In this document: in pieces, positions 36,010 through 43,957 of the stretch
Layout of the letters: each line of letters opens with the position of its first letter
Numbering within the stretch: the stretch's first letter is position 1
DNA from: CAIOYC01 sp038327995
GTDB lineage: Bacteria > Pseudomonadota > Alphaproteobacteria > Caulobacterales > Caulobacteraceae
Assembly: GCA_038327995.1 (NCBI GenBank)
Contig: JBBQLP010000018.1
Location: 1-50,764, forward strand
DNA: 50,764 nt
Direction: 5' to 3'
Position numbers and translations under genes: made by a program
The notes under the pieces: generated by a model
What the model was told of the DNA's origin: nothing
Database searches by the model: none
The model's input: the letters and a program-made list of their open reading frames with translations, nothing else

Positions 36010-36552
36010 CTATCCCTTCTTCGGCGCAGGATAGAAGGTGTAGGACAGGGTCAGTTCCTGAAGGGGGCTAGTGTCGGGGTCGGACGCGAACTTCTTGTCC
36101 ACGTAGTAGACCACCGGAAAATGCTCGGTGGTGTGGGCCGCGATGGTCTGATCCGAAAAGCAGAAGCACTGCAGCTTCAGGAAATAGGTCGCCGCCGATT
36201 CGGGCGCGACGTTGTAGGAGGCCCGTCCGATCAGGGGCCTGTCGCCGTTATTGGTGACGGTGAAATAGGCCATCGAGGTGCGTCCCACCGTGGTGGTCTG
36301 CGTGGTCTGGTCGGGGGTGAAGGTCCAGGGCAGATCGCGGGTGTTGGTGTCGAAGCGCACCGATACGGTGCGGGTCCCCGCTGCGCCCTGCGGCCCCGTC
36401 TCGACCCGACGCGGCGTGCCGTTGAACCCGGTGGCCTGGCAGAAGGCGCGGTAGAAGGGCACCGCCGCATAGGCCATGCCCACCATGCCCAGCCCAATAG
36501 CGACGCAGAGAGCAGCGACGGCGCCAAGGCTGAACTTCGGCAGTTTATCCAT
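36010..36552 (-). CDS. ctaG: Cytochrome c oxidase copper chaperone CtaG (Cox11)
   Basis: A 180-aa membrane-anchored copper chaperone that delivers CuB to subunit I of aa3 oxidase. There is a single N-terminal transmembrane helix (FSLGAVAALCVAIGLGMVGMAY), then a periplasmic Cox11 domain with YRAFCQATGF and the copper-binding pair in LQCFCFSDQ. YYVDKKFASDPD is also family-typical. The ATG at 36552 shares one base with the stop of the small ORF (TGATG), showing translational coupling. It is the last gene of the oxidase cluster here. Confidence 0.96.
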   Translation of the reverse strand: MDKLPKFSLGAVAALCVAIGLGMVGMAYAAVPFYRAFCQATGFNGTPRRVETGPQGAAGTRTVSVRFDTNTRDLPWTFTPDQTTQTTTVGRTSMAYFTVTNNGDRPLIGRASYNVAPESAATYFLKLQCFCFSDQTIAAHTTEHFPVVYYVDKKFASDPDTSPLQELTLSYTFYPAPKKG

Positions 36553-36719
36553 CAGCTCGTCTGCTGGACCAGATGCGCGGCGTTTCCGCCGAGCCGCACT
36601 AGAGTGATGACGAAGATCAGGGCGATGAAGGCTACCAGCGCCAGCGCGATCATCAGCGAGCGCATCCTGCGCGCCTTGGCGGCTTCCGCGCCTTCGTTGA
36701 ACGGGTCGGGGGTGCTCAT
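36552..36719 (-). CDS. Small single-span membrane protein between ctaB and ctaG (55 aa)
   Basis: A 55-aa ORF, MSTPDPFNEGAEAAKARRMR then a hydrophobic helix SLMIALALVAFIALIFVITL and a short tail ending VQQTS. The start overlaps the ctaB stop (ATGA) and the stop overlaps the ctaG start (TGATG), so it is locked into the operon. Alphaproteobacterial oxidase operons commonly carry such a tiny protein at this place (CoxF/CtaF-type); its role is not established, presumably oxidase assembly. Confidence 0.85.
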   Translation of the reverse strand: MSTPDPFNEGAEAAKARRMRSLMIALALVAFIALIFVITLVRLGGNAAHLVQQTS

Positions 36720-37687
36720 CGGAGGCTCATCGCTAGGCCTAACCCATGCTCAATGAGCAGGGCGGCGAAAAGGAGGGTGAGGTAGAGGATCGAATAGGCG
36801 AACAAGTCCCTCGCCTCCCGCGCGCCCGGCTTGACCGAATACAGCCCATCCGGCCCGGCGGTGGGCGCCTCGCCCGCGCGGCTGCGCCACAGTCGGATCG
36901 CCAGGAGGAGGAAGACCGCTCCACCCACGAACGACACAGCGGCATATAGGATATGGCCGAGGTGGGTGAACACTGGCGCGATGGCGAGAGGAACCAGGAT
37001 CAGGCTGTAGAGCAGGATCTGCAGCCGGGTCGACTTAGCGCCCTTGACCACCGGCATCATCGGCACCCCCGCCTTGGCATAGTCCTCGCCCGAATTGAGC
37101 GCCAGCGCCCAGAAGTGCGGCGGGGTCCACATGAAGATGATCGCGACCATCAACCAGGCGTTCAGCGGCGTCTGTCCGGTGGCGGCGGCCCAACCGATTG
37201 CGGGGGGCAGCGCGCCCGCTAGGCCGCCGATGACGATGTTCTGCGGCGTCGAACGCTTCAGCCACATGGTGTAAATCACGGCGTAGAACACGATGGTGAA
37301 GAGCAGCAAACCTGCGGCCAGATAGTTCACCGCCAGCCCCATCAGCATTACCGCAAACGCCGAGAGGATGACGCCGAAGATCATGGCGTCGCCGCGGGCG
37401 ATCCGTCCGGCCGCGACCGGGCGGTTCATGGTGCGGCGCATGACGGCGTCGATGTCGCCGTCGAAGGCCATGTTGAGCGCACCTGAGGCTCCCGCTCCCA
37501 CCGCGATGCAAAGCACCGCCACGGCGGCGATGATCGGATTCATTGGGTGGTCAGTGGCAATTAGCCCGGTAAGCCCAGTGAACACCACCAGCGACATCAC
37601 GCGCGGTTTCAGAAGTACGAAATAGTCGCCCCACCGCGCGGGCGTCGCGCGGGCGGTGGCGAACTCGGAAAGGCTGGCTTCGGTCAT
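36716..37687 (-). CDS. ctaB: Protoheme IX farnesyltransferase (heme O synthase)
   Basis: A 323-aa polytopic membrane prenyltransferase (UbiA superfamily) that makes haem O, precursor of the haem A in aa3 oxidase. The first prenyl-diphosphate/Mg motif is NMAFDGDIDAVMRRTMNRP and the second loop is WTPPHFWALALNSGEDYAKAGVPMMP. About nine hydrophobic segments are visible. The start is ATG 37687. It lies 110 bp after ctaD, with a terminator-like hairpin between, and overlaps the small ORF by 4 nt. Confidence 0.95.
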   Translation of the reverse strand: MTEASLSEFATARATPARWGDYFVLLKPRVMSLVVFTGLTGLIATDHPMNPIIAAVAVLCIAVGAGASGALNMAFDGDIDAVMRRTMNRPVAAGRIARGDAMIFGVILSAFAVMLMGLAVNYLAAGLLLFTIVFYAVIYTMWLKRSTPQNIVIGGLAGALPPAIGWAAATGQTPLNAWLMVAIIFMWTPPHFWALALNSGEDYAKAGVPMMPVVKGAKSTRLQILLYSLILVPLAIAPVFTHLGHILYAAVSFVGGAVFLLLAIRLWRSRAGEAPTAGPDGLYSVKPGAREARDLFAYSILYLTLLFAALLIEHGLGLAMSLR

Positions 37688-37700
37688 TCAGGCGGGTCCG

Positions 37701-37741
37701 GAAAAGCGAACGCCCCGCCGGGTGCGTGACCGGGCGAGGCG
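37701..37741 (-). terminator. Terminator-like hairpin between ctaD and ctaB
   Basis: On the minus strand CGCCTCGCCCGG pairs with CCCGGCGGGGCG around a 7-nt loop (11 of 12 positions if G-U is counted), then TTCGCTTTT. The imperfect U-tract suggests partial read-through, lowering ctaB/ctaG expression relative to the structural subunits. This is inference from sequence only. Confidence 0.5.
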
Positions 37742-37797
37742 CTCTTCATAGGCGTGCGGGCGGCGTTGATCCAGCCCGCGATAGCGTGTGTCGGACG

Positions 37798-39462
37798 CTA
37801 GTGGTGCTCCTCCGCCACGATCACGGGCAGGTCGTTGAACTGATGGTGAGGGGGCGGGGAGGGCAAGGTCCACTCAAGGGTGGTGGCGCCGATGCCCCAC
37901 GGGTTGGCTTCCGCCTTGCGCCGGCGCAGCGCCGCCTCGATCAGCACAATCAGGAACACCGCCACACCCACGAGGGTGACGAGGTAGCCATAGGAAGAGA
38001 CCTTGTTCCAGAAACTGAACTCGACGGGATAGTCCACGTAGCGGCGCGGCATCCCTTGTAGGCCGAGGAAATGCTGCGGGAAGAAGATAATGTTGACCCC
38101 CACAAACATCAGCCAGAAGTGCACGACGCCGAGGAACTCGTTGTATTTCACCCCCCACATCTTCTCGAACCAGTAGTAGAAGCCCGCGAAGATGGCGAAC
38201 ACCGCGCCTAACGACAGCACGTAGTGGAAGTGGGCAACCACGTAATAGGTGGCGTGCAGGGAGTAATCGAGCCCCGCATTGGCCAGCACAACTCCCGTCA
38301 CCCCGCCGAGGGTGAACAAGAAGATGAAGCCCATGGCGAACAGCATCGGCGTCTTGAACTCGATGGAGCCGCCCCACATGGTGGCGATCCAGGAGAAAAT
38401 CTTCACCCCCGTGGGCACGGCGATGACCATGGTGGCGGCCACGAAATAGGCCTGCAGGTTCACGTTCATGCCGACGGTGAACATATGGTGCGCCCACACG
38501 ACGAAGCCGACGAAGCCGATGGCCACCATGGCGTAGGCCATGGCGAGGTAGCCGAAGATCGGCTTCTTGGAGAAGGTCGAGACGATGTGGCTGATGATGC
38601 CGAAGCCCGGCAGGATCAGGATGTAGACCTCCGGGTGGCCGAAGAACCAGAACAGGTGCTGGTACATCATCGGATCGCCGCCGCCCGCGGGATTGAAGAA
38701 CGAGGTGCCGAAGTTGCGGTCGGTCAGCATCATGGTGATCGCCCCCGCCAGCACTGGCAGCGAGAGCAGCAGGAGGAAGGCTGTGACCAGCACCGACCAG
38801 GCGAACAGCGGCATCCGGTGGATGGTCATCCCCGGCGCGCGCATATTGAAGATGGTGGTGATGAAGTTGATGGCCCCGAGGATCGATGAGGCGCCCGCGA
38901 GGTGCAGTGCGAAGATGCCGAAGTCGACCGCCGGTCCCGGAAGGCCAGTGGTCGAGAGCGGCGCATAGAGGGTCCAGCCCGCGCCAACGCCCTTGCCCGG
39001 TCCCGCGTCCGCGAACATCGACATGATAAGCAGGCTGAACGAGGCTACCAGCAGCCAGAACGAGATGTTGTTCATGCGAGGAAAGGCCATGTCCGGCGCG
39101 CCGATCATCAGCGGAACGAACCAGTTGCCGAATCCGCCGATCATGGCGGGCATGACCATGAAAAAGATCATGATCAGGGCGTGGGCGGTGACGACCGCGT
39201 TATAGCCGTGCTTGGACTGCTCCACGAGGCCGAGCAGATGGATCGGCGAATTGGGTGAGAAAATCTGGATGCCCGGCTCCGCCAGTTCCCAGCGGATCAG
39301 ACCCGACAGGGCCCCGCCCACCAGGCCCGCCATGATGGCGAACAGGATGTAGAGGGTGCCGATGTCCTTGTGGTTGGTTGAGAACAGCCAGCGCACGAAG
39401 AAAGACGGCTTGTGGTCCGCGTGATCGTCGTGAGCGGTGACTGCGTGAGCGGGAGTGGCCAT
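37798..39462 (-). CDS. ctaD: Cytochrome c oxidase subunit I (aa3 type)
   Basis: A 554-aa 12-helix catalytic subunit of the proton-pumping aa3 oxidase. Ligands and channels can be read off: low-spin haem a His94 (VVTAHALIMIF), D-channel Asp124 in the N-rich loop, CuB His276 with Glu278 and crosslinked Tyr280 (FGHPEVY), CuB His325-His326 (WAHHMFTVG), K-channel Lys354 (PTGVKIFSW) and the haem a3/a histidines in ATYYVVAHFHYV. The numbering happens to match the Paracoccus enzyme. An A1-type oxidase follows from the Tyr and Glu. It follows ctaC after 18 nt. Confidence 0.97.
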   Translation of the reverse strand: MATPAHAVTAHDDHADHKPSFFVRWLFSTNHKDIGTLYILFAIMAGLVGGALSGLIRWELAEPGIQIFSPNSPIHLLGLVEQSKHGYNAVVTAHALIMIFFMVMPAMIGGFGNWFVPLMIGAPDMAFPRMNNISFWLLVASFSLLIMSMFADAGPGKGVGAGWTLYAPLSTTGLPGPAVDFGIFALHLAGASSILGAINFITTIFNMRAPGMTIHRMPLFAWSVLVTAFLLLLSLPVLAGAITMMLTDRNFGTSFFNPAGGGDPMMYQHLFWFFGHPEVYILILPGFGIISHIVSTFSKKPIFGYLAMAYAMVAIGFVGFVVWAHHMFTVGMNVNLQAYFVAATMVIAVPTGVKIFSWIATMWGGSIEFKTPMLFAMGFIFLFTLGGVTGVVLANAGLDYSLHATYYVVAHFHYVLSLGAVFAIFAGFYYWFEKMWGVKYNEFLGVVHFWLMFVGVNIIFFPQHFLGLQGMPRRYVDYPVEFSFWNKVSSYGYLVTLVGVAVFLIVLIEAALRRRKAEANPWGIGATTLEWTLPSPPPHHQFNDLPVIVAEEHH

Positions 39463-39480
39463 GGAGCTTGAGCCTTCGTC

Positions 39481-40389
39481 TTACGCTTTGGCGGGCGCGG
39501 CGGGCGCCGCTGCCGGAGTGAGGGTGGAGACCGGGATTGCCGCCGGCGCTGTCGCTGTCGGAGCGGGAGTCGCAACCTTGGCGGCGTGCGCGGCGACCCA
39601 GGCTTCGTAATCGGCCTGCGAAACCACATCGACCTCGATGGGCATGAAGGCGTGGTCAACGCCGCAAAGCTCGTTGCATTCGCCGTAGTATTTGCCGAGC
39701 GTGCGCGGCTTGAACCACACCTCGTTGATCTTGCCGGGGATGGCGGTGGTCTGCACCCCGAAGGCCGGGATGAAGAAGGCGTGCAGCACGTCAGCCCCCG
39801 TCACCAGCACCTTCGTCACCTTGTTCACCGGCACCACCAGGGGCGCGGTGACGGCCAGCTTGTAGAGGTCTCCGGCCTTGTCTTCGGGAAGGATATTGGA
39901 GGTGTATTCGGCGATCTTCGCGTCGGGGTATTCATAGGCCCAGTACCATTGGTTCCCGGTCGCCTTGATGGTCACGTCGGCCTTGGGGGTGTTGTGGTAA
40001 GCGTAGAGCAGCGGGAAGGAAAAGGCCGCGATCCCCACCAGAATCATCACCGGAACCACCGTCCAGATAATCTCGATCATGGTGTTGTGGCTGAAGCGCG
40101 CCGCCACCGGATTGCGTTTGGAATTATAGCGGAAAACGATCCACAGCAGGAGCGCCAGCACGAACAGGGAGATCCCTGTGATGATCGGCATCAGGACGAT
40201 GTCGTGGAAGAAACCAGCGCTGTCGCGCAGCGCGCTGCCGGAGGGCTGAAGCCCGATGTTGCCATCGGTCGCGCGCCCCAGCACTGGCGCGGCGGCATAG
40301 GCCGGAGCGGCCATGGCCGCCAGGAGGGACGCAATCGCGGAGCCGCATCGGACCGCAAACCTTCGCGTCGTCAACCTCTTCATCGCCAT
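39481..40389 (-). CDS. ctaC: Cytochrome c oxidase subunit II
   Basis: A 302-aa subunit II with a signal peptide (FAVRCGSAIASLLAAMAAPAYA), two transmembrane helices (IVLMPIITGISLFVLALLLW; IEIIWTVVPVMILVGIAAFSF) and a periplasmic CuA domain. The CuA ligand set is intact: GECNELCGVDHAFMPIEV with two Cys, His, Met and Glu, and the earlier His in ADVLHAFFIP. ATGNQWYWAYEY is the electron-entry Trp motif. No fused haem c domain. A low-complexity Ala/Pro tail of about 40 residues is unusual. The start is ATG 40389, or 40383. It is the first gene of the oxidase cluster. Confidence 0.96.
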   Translation of the reverse strand: MAMKRLTTRRFAVRCGSAIASLLAAMAAPAYAAAPVLGRATDGNIGLQPSGSALRDSAGFFHDIVLMPIITGISLFVLALLLWIVFRYNSKRNPVAARFSHNTMIEIIWTVVPVMILVGIAAFSFPLLYAYHNTPKADVTIKATGNQWYWAYEYPDAKIAEYTSNILPEDKAGDLYKLAVTAPLVVPVNKVTKVLVTGADVLHAFFIPAFGVQTTAIPGKINEVWFKPRTLGKYYGECNELCGVDHAFMPIEVDVVSQADYEAWVAAHAAKVATPAPTATAPAAIPVSTLTPAAAPAAPAKA

Positions 40390-40529
40390 GCCTGACCTTC
40401 CCCTGGCGTTGGTGGAGCTATGCGGAACACGCTTTGGAGGAGGGCTGTTCGCCCCCGCACCGGAGTCCCGGAACGCAGCCCATAGCGCCTCCGTCCGGGC
40501 TTGCCAAGGCAGACTTCCGGGGAGCTGGT

Positions 40530-40545
40530 TTGACGTTGACGTAAG
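40530..40545. promoter_or_regulatory. Candidate MerR/LiuR-type operator with -35-like boxes
   Basis: TTGACGTTGACGTAAG lies 42 bp before the merR-family start. It contains two ACGT half-sites 2 bp apart and two overlapping TTGACG hexamers (40530, 40536). Sites of the form TTGACGTnnACGT are known for LiuR-type MerR regulators of acyl-CoA degradation. With the first hexamer as -35, TAGGGT at 40553 gives a 17-bp spacer to a poor -10. Autoregulation is likely. Confidence 0.55.
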
Positions 40546-40586
40546 CGAAATGTAGGGTCATCCAAAATATCAGGAGGACCATCGCC

Positions 40587-41051
40587 ATGTCGTCGGACCT
40601 GCGTCGTCCCGAACGAACCTTCGCCATCCGCCAGCTCTGCGTCGAGTTCGGTGTGACGCCCCGCGCTCTGCGGTTTTACGAAGACAAGGGCCTACTATCG
40701 CCGGGGCGCGATGGTATGAACCGGGTCTATAACCACCGCGACCGGGTGCGGCTGCAACTGATCCTGCGCGGCAAGCGCGTCGGGTTCAGCCTCTCGGAAA
40801 TCCGCGACATCCTCGACCTCTACGACGAAAAGGACGGCGGCGCGGCGCAAATGGCCAAGTCGCTGAAGAAGTTCCGCGAGCGCATTATCGCGCTGAAGGC
40901 CCAGCGCGACGACATCGATGGCGCGATTCTGGCGTTGGAGGACGGCTGTGTGCGTCTCGAAAGCCAGCTTGAAAGCGTCCGTCCCGACCTCCTGCCGCAA
41001 GCTGCGGATTACGATTCTGTGCTGCGCGCGCGGCTGGATGCGGCGGAGTAG
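40587..41051 (+). CDS. MerR-family transcriptional regulator (LiuR-like)
   Basis: A 154-aa regulator. The winged-helix DNA-binding domain occupies residues ~13-80 (FAIRQLCVEFGVTPRALRFYEDKGLLSPGR), followed by a dimerisation coiled coil (FRERIIALKAQRDDIDGAILALEDG). There are too few Cys for a metal sensor; the only Cys in the coiled coil is in DGCVRLE. It resembles the LiuR/acyl-CoA-responsive branch, which fits an acyl-CoA dehydrogenase gene 143 bp downstream. AGGAGG at 40572-40577, 9 nt before the ATG, sets the start. It diverges from ctaC. Confidence 0.9.
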   Translation: MSSDLRRPERTFAIRQLCVEFGVTPRALRFYEDKGLLSPGRDGMNRVYNHRDRVRLQLILRGKRVGFSLSEIRDILDLYDEKDGGAAQMAKSLKKFRERIIALKAQRDDIDGAILALEDGCVRLESQLESVRPDLLPQAADYDSVLRARLDAAE

Positions 41052-41065
41052 ACTCACCCCTAACG

Positions 41066-41158
41066 GTCATCCCGGACGGCGCAGCCGATCCGGGGCCCAG
41101 CAACCGTCGCGTTTAATACCTGGGTTCCGGCTCTTCGCTTCGCTTCGGCCTGGATGAC
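41066..41158. repeat. REP-like intergenic element (copy 2)
   Basis: A 93-bp block bounded by GTCATCC and GGATGAC, with GGACGGCGCAGCCGATCCGG near the left end and CCTGGGTTCCGG then CTTCGCTTCGCTTCGG near the right. The organisation resembles the block at 35891-35974. It fills most of the space between the MerR gene and the acyl-CoA dehydrogenase gene, so it would lie in their joint transcript. Confidence 0.65.
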
Positions 41159-41194
41159 AGCTAAGTTGATGCCCCACCCCAAGGAATCGGCCTT

Positions 41195-42982
41195 ATGACC
41201 TATCGCGCGCCCGTCCGGGACCACGTCTTCATCCTCCGCGACGTGCTGAACATCGACCACTACGCCAACCTGCCGGGGTTTGCCGACGCATCGATGGATA
41301 CGGTGGAGCAAATCCTCGAAGAGGGCGCCAAGTTCGCAGAGGGCGTGCTCGCGCCCCTGAACCATGTCGGCGATAAGCAGGGCTGCACGTGGTCGCCCGA
41401 CAACACCGTCAAGACGCCGGACGGTTTCAAGGACGCCTATCACCAGATGGTTGAGGCTGGCTGGCCTGCGCTGGGCTCGGATCCGGCCTATGGTGGCCAG
41501 GGCCTACCGGCGGTGGTCAACGTCGCCTTCTCCGAGATGACGTCTTCGGCCAACATGGCGTTCGGGATGTATCCGGGGCTGACCCACGGCGCTTACTCGG
41601 CGATCCGCGAGGGCGGCACCGACGAGCAGAAGGCGCTCTATCTGCCCAAGATGGTCTCCTTCCAGTGGGGTGGGACCATGAATTTGACCGAGCCCCAATG
41701 CGGCACCGACCTCGGTATGCTGCGCTCCAAAGCCGTGCCGCAGGGCGACGGGACCTACAAGATCTCGGGCCAGAAGATCTGGATTTCCGGCGGCGAGCAG
41801 GACCTGTCGGAAAACATCATCCACCTCGTCCTCGCCCGCATCGAAGGCGCGCCGGAAGGGGTGAAGGGGATCAGCCTGTTCATCGTGCCGAAGTTCATCC
41901 CCGACAAGCACGGCAACCCCGGTGTCCGCAACGAGGCGCGCTGCGTTGGCCTCGAAGAGAAGATGGGCATCCACGGCAACGCCACCTGCGTCATGCAGTA
42001 CGAGGAGGCCACGGGGTGGCTGCTCGGCCAGGAGAATGCGGGCCTGCGCCTGATGTTCGTGATGATGAACGAGGCTCGTCTGGGGGTTGGCGTGCAGGGG
42101 CTGGCGCAGGGCGAGGCCGCCTCTCAGGCCGCCGCCGAGTTCGCCAAGGACCGCTTGCAGGGCCGCTCGCTCACCGGCCCCAAGAACCCCTCCGGTCCCG
42201 CCGACCCTATCATCGTTCACCCGGACGTTCGCCGGATGCTGATGGACTCCAAGGCGGTGCTGGAAGCCGGCCGCGCCTTCCTGCTCTGGACCGCCCTGCA
42301 CGGCGACCTCGCCAAGGGCTCCCCCGACGCGGCGGTGGTGGAAAAGGCGCACGATTACATGGGCCTGATGACCCCGGTGCTGAAAGGCTTCCTCACCGAC
42401 AAGGGCTTCAAAATCTGTGTCGACGGGATGCAGGTGCACGGGGGCTCGGGCTTTACCGAACATTTCCCCGCCAGCCAGTATCTGCGCGATTGCCGGATCA
42501 GCCTGATCTACGAGGGCACAAACGGGGTGCAGGCGCTGGATCTTGTGGGCCGCAAGCTCGCCGCCAACGGCGGCCGAGCGGTGATGAGCTTCTTCGCCGA
42601 GGTGGACGCGTACGTGGCTGAGAACGACGGCGAGGGTCCGGTCAAGGTCGTGGTCGATGGGCTGGCGACGGTGAAGGCGAAGCTGCAGGACGCGACCCTG
42701 TGGCTGATGCAGAATGGCCTCGCCAACCCCGACAACGCGGGCGCGGTCTCCACCGATTACCTGCAGCTCTTCGGCCTCACGGGCCTCGCCTATATGTGGG
42801 CGCTCCTGGCCAAGGCGGCGCAGGTGAAGATCGATGCGGGCGATGCCGATCCCTTCTATGCCAACAAACTGAAGACGGCCCGCTATTACGTCGAGCGTCT
42901 GCTGCCCGACGCCGACGCCCATCTAGCCAAGCTGAAAACGGGCTCGGCCTCGATGATGGCGTTGGATGCGGATGCCTTCTAG
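41195..42982 (+). CDS. Acyl-CoA dehydrogenase (long form, DmdC/FadE-like)
   Basis: A 595-aa FAD enzyme oxidising an acyl-CoA to the enoyl-CoA. N-terminal, middle (TEPQCGTDLGMLRSKA, KIWISGGEQDL) and C-terminal ACAD domains are present, plus the extra C-terminal segment of the ~600-aa subfamily that includes 3-methylmercaptopropionyl-CoA dehydrogenase. The catalytic Glu is in LIYEGTNGVQALDLVGRK. The ATG at 41195 has AAGGAA 8 nt upstream. The substrate is not evident. The MerR gene upstream is a plausible regulator, with a REP-like repeat between. A VOC protein gene follows after 17 nt. Confidence 0.94.
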   Translation: MTYRAPVRDHVFILRDVLNIDHYANLPGFADASMDTVEQILEEGAKFAEGVLAPLNHVGDKQGCTWSPDNTVKTPDGFKDAYHQMVEAGWPALGSDPAYGGQGLPAVVNVAFSEMTSSANMAFGMYPGLTHGAYSAIREGGTDEQKALYLPKMVSFQWGGTMNLTEPQCGTDLGMLRSKAVPQGDGTYKISGQKIWISGGEQDLSENIIHLVLARIEGAPEGVKGISLFIVPKFIPDKHGNPGVRNEARCVGLEEKMGIHGNATCVMQYEEATGWLLGQENAGLRLMFVMMNEARLGVGVQGLAQGEAASQAAAEFAKDRLQGRSLTGPKNPSGPADPIIVHPDVRRMLMDSKAVLEAGRAFLLWTALHGDLAKGSPDAAVVEKAHDYMGLMTPVLKGFLTDKGFKICVDGMQVHGGSGFTEHFPASQYLRDCRISLIYEGTNGVQALDLVGRKLAANGGRAVMSFFAEVDAYVAENDGEGPVKVVVDGLATVKAKLQDATLWLMQNGLANPDNAGAVSTDYLQLFGLTGLAYMWALLAKAAQVKIDAGDADPFYANKLKTARYYVERLLPDADAHLAKLKTGSASMMALDADAF

Positions 42983-42999
42983 CCCTCTGGAATGCCCGG

Positions 43000-43383
43000 A
43001 TGATCGACCACATCTCACTTCAGGTGCGCGACCTTGAAGCCAGCACGGCCTTCTACGACCGCGTGCTTCAGCCCCTCGGCTACAGCCGCCTGGTCGAGCG
43101 GGAAACCAGCGTCGGTTTCGGCAAGCGCTATCCCGAAATCTGGCTGAACGCCCGCCCCTCGGGCTCGCCAGCCGCGGCGGACACCGGGGCGCACCTCTGC
43201 TTGCGCGCGCAGGATGAGGCGGCGGTGCGAGCCTTCCATGCGGCCGCGTTGGCGTCGGGAGGCTCGGACGACGGCGCTCCAGACTCGCGTCAGGCGGCCA
43301 TGACAACTTACTTCGGCGCCTTCATCCGCGACCTCGACGGCAACCGGGTCGAAGCCGCCAGTTTTCCTCACACCGAAGGATAA
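43000..43383 (+). CDS. VOC/glyoxalase superfamily protein
   Basis: A 127-aa protein with two beta-alpha-beta-beta-beta modules of the vicinal-oxygen-chelate fold. MIDHISLQVRDLEASTAFYDRVLQPLGY is the typical first module with His4 as possible metal ligand, and FIRDLDGNRVEAASF is the last strand with Glu. The single-domain form acts as a dimer: glyoxalase, dioxygenase-like or resistance protein. The ATG at 43000 begins exactly at the domain start. It lies 17 nt after the acyl-CoA dehydrogenase gene and 5 nt before the OsmC gene, so it belongs to that operon. Function unknown. Confidence 0.85.
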   Translation: MIDHISLQVRDLEASTAFYDRVLQPLGYSRLVERETSVGFGKRYPEIWLNARPSGSPAAADTGAHLCLRAQDEAAVRAFHAAALASGGSDDGAPDSRQAAMTTYFGAFIRDLDGNRVEAASFPHTEG

Positions 43384-43388
43384 CCGCT

Positions 43389-43856
43389 ATGTCCACCCAT
43401 GACGCGATCATCGACTGGACCATGGGGGAGGGCGACTTTCTCGCCGGACACTATTCCCGCGCTCACACCTTGACCTTCGATGGGGGCGCAGTGGTGGCGG
43501 GCTCGGCCTCGCCGTCGGTGGTGCGTCTGCCCTGGTCCGATCCGGCGGGTGTAGACCCGGAGGAGATGCTGGTCGCGTCGCTTTCGAGTTGTCATATGCT
43601 GTGGTTCCTGGACTTCGCCAAGCACGCGGGCTTCGCCGTCGGCAGCTACCGCGACGAGGCGCAGGGCGTCATGGGCAAGGACGTCGAGGGCCGTGTCTTT
43701 GTGGCCAAGGTCTTGCTGCACCCTGCCGCCGCTTACGACGGCCTGGCGCCCTCCGCCACCGAGACTCAGGCGCTCCACCACAAGGCGCACGCGGCGTGTT
43801 TCATCGCCAATTCGGTGAAGAGCGAGGTGGTGGTCGAGCCCGCCCCCAATATGTGA
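43389..43856 (+). CDS. OsmC family peroxiredoxin-like protein
   Basis: A 155-aa OsmC/Ohr-type thiol protein. The two redox cysteines are in the expected contexts, SLSSCHMLWFL and AHAACFIANSVK, with the DPEEMLVASL helix start. Such proteins reduce organic hydroperoxides; the general OsmC branch (not Ohr) is suggested by the YRDEAQGVMGKD segment. The ATG at 43389 has AAGGA 8-9 nt upstream. It is the last gene of the MerR-ACAD-VOC-OsmC run; protection from lipid hydroperoxides would fit acyl-CoA metabolism (inference). Confidence 0.92.
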   Translation: MSTHDAIIDWTMGEGDFLAGHYSRAHTLTFDGGAVVAGSASPSVVRLPWSDPAGVDPEEMLVASLSSCHMLWFLDFAKHAGFAVGSYRDEAQGVMGKDVEGRVFVAKVLLHPAAAYDGLAPSATETQALHHKAHAACFIANSVKSEVVVEPAPNM

Positions 43857-43957
43857 CATGACCTGTGACAAAGTGACGGGCGCTTAACCAAGCGTTCAGG
43901 CTCGTGCCCCATTGTCTCCGGTCAAGCGGGTCATCAGACCCCGGCTTGGGGATTTTA

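Noticed and set aside
41504..42922. 472-codon minus-strand frame opposite the acyl-CoA dehydrogenase
   Set aside because: Antisense shadow; the dehydrogenase has the full set of family motifs on the plus strand.
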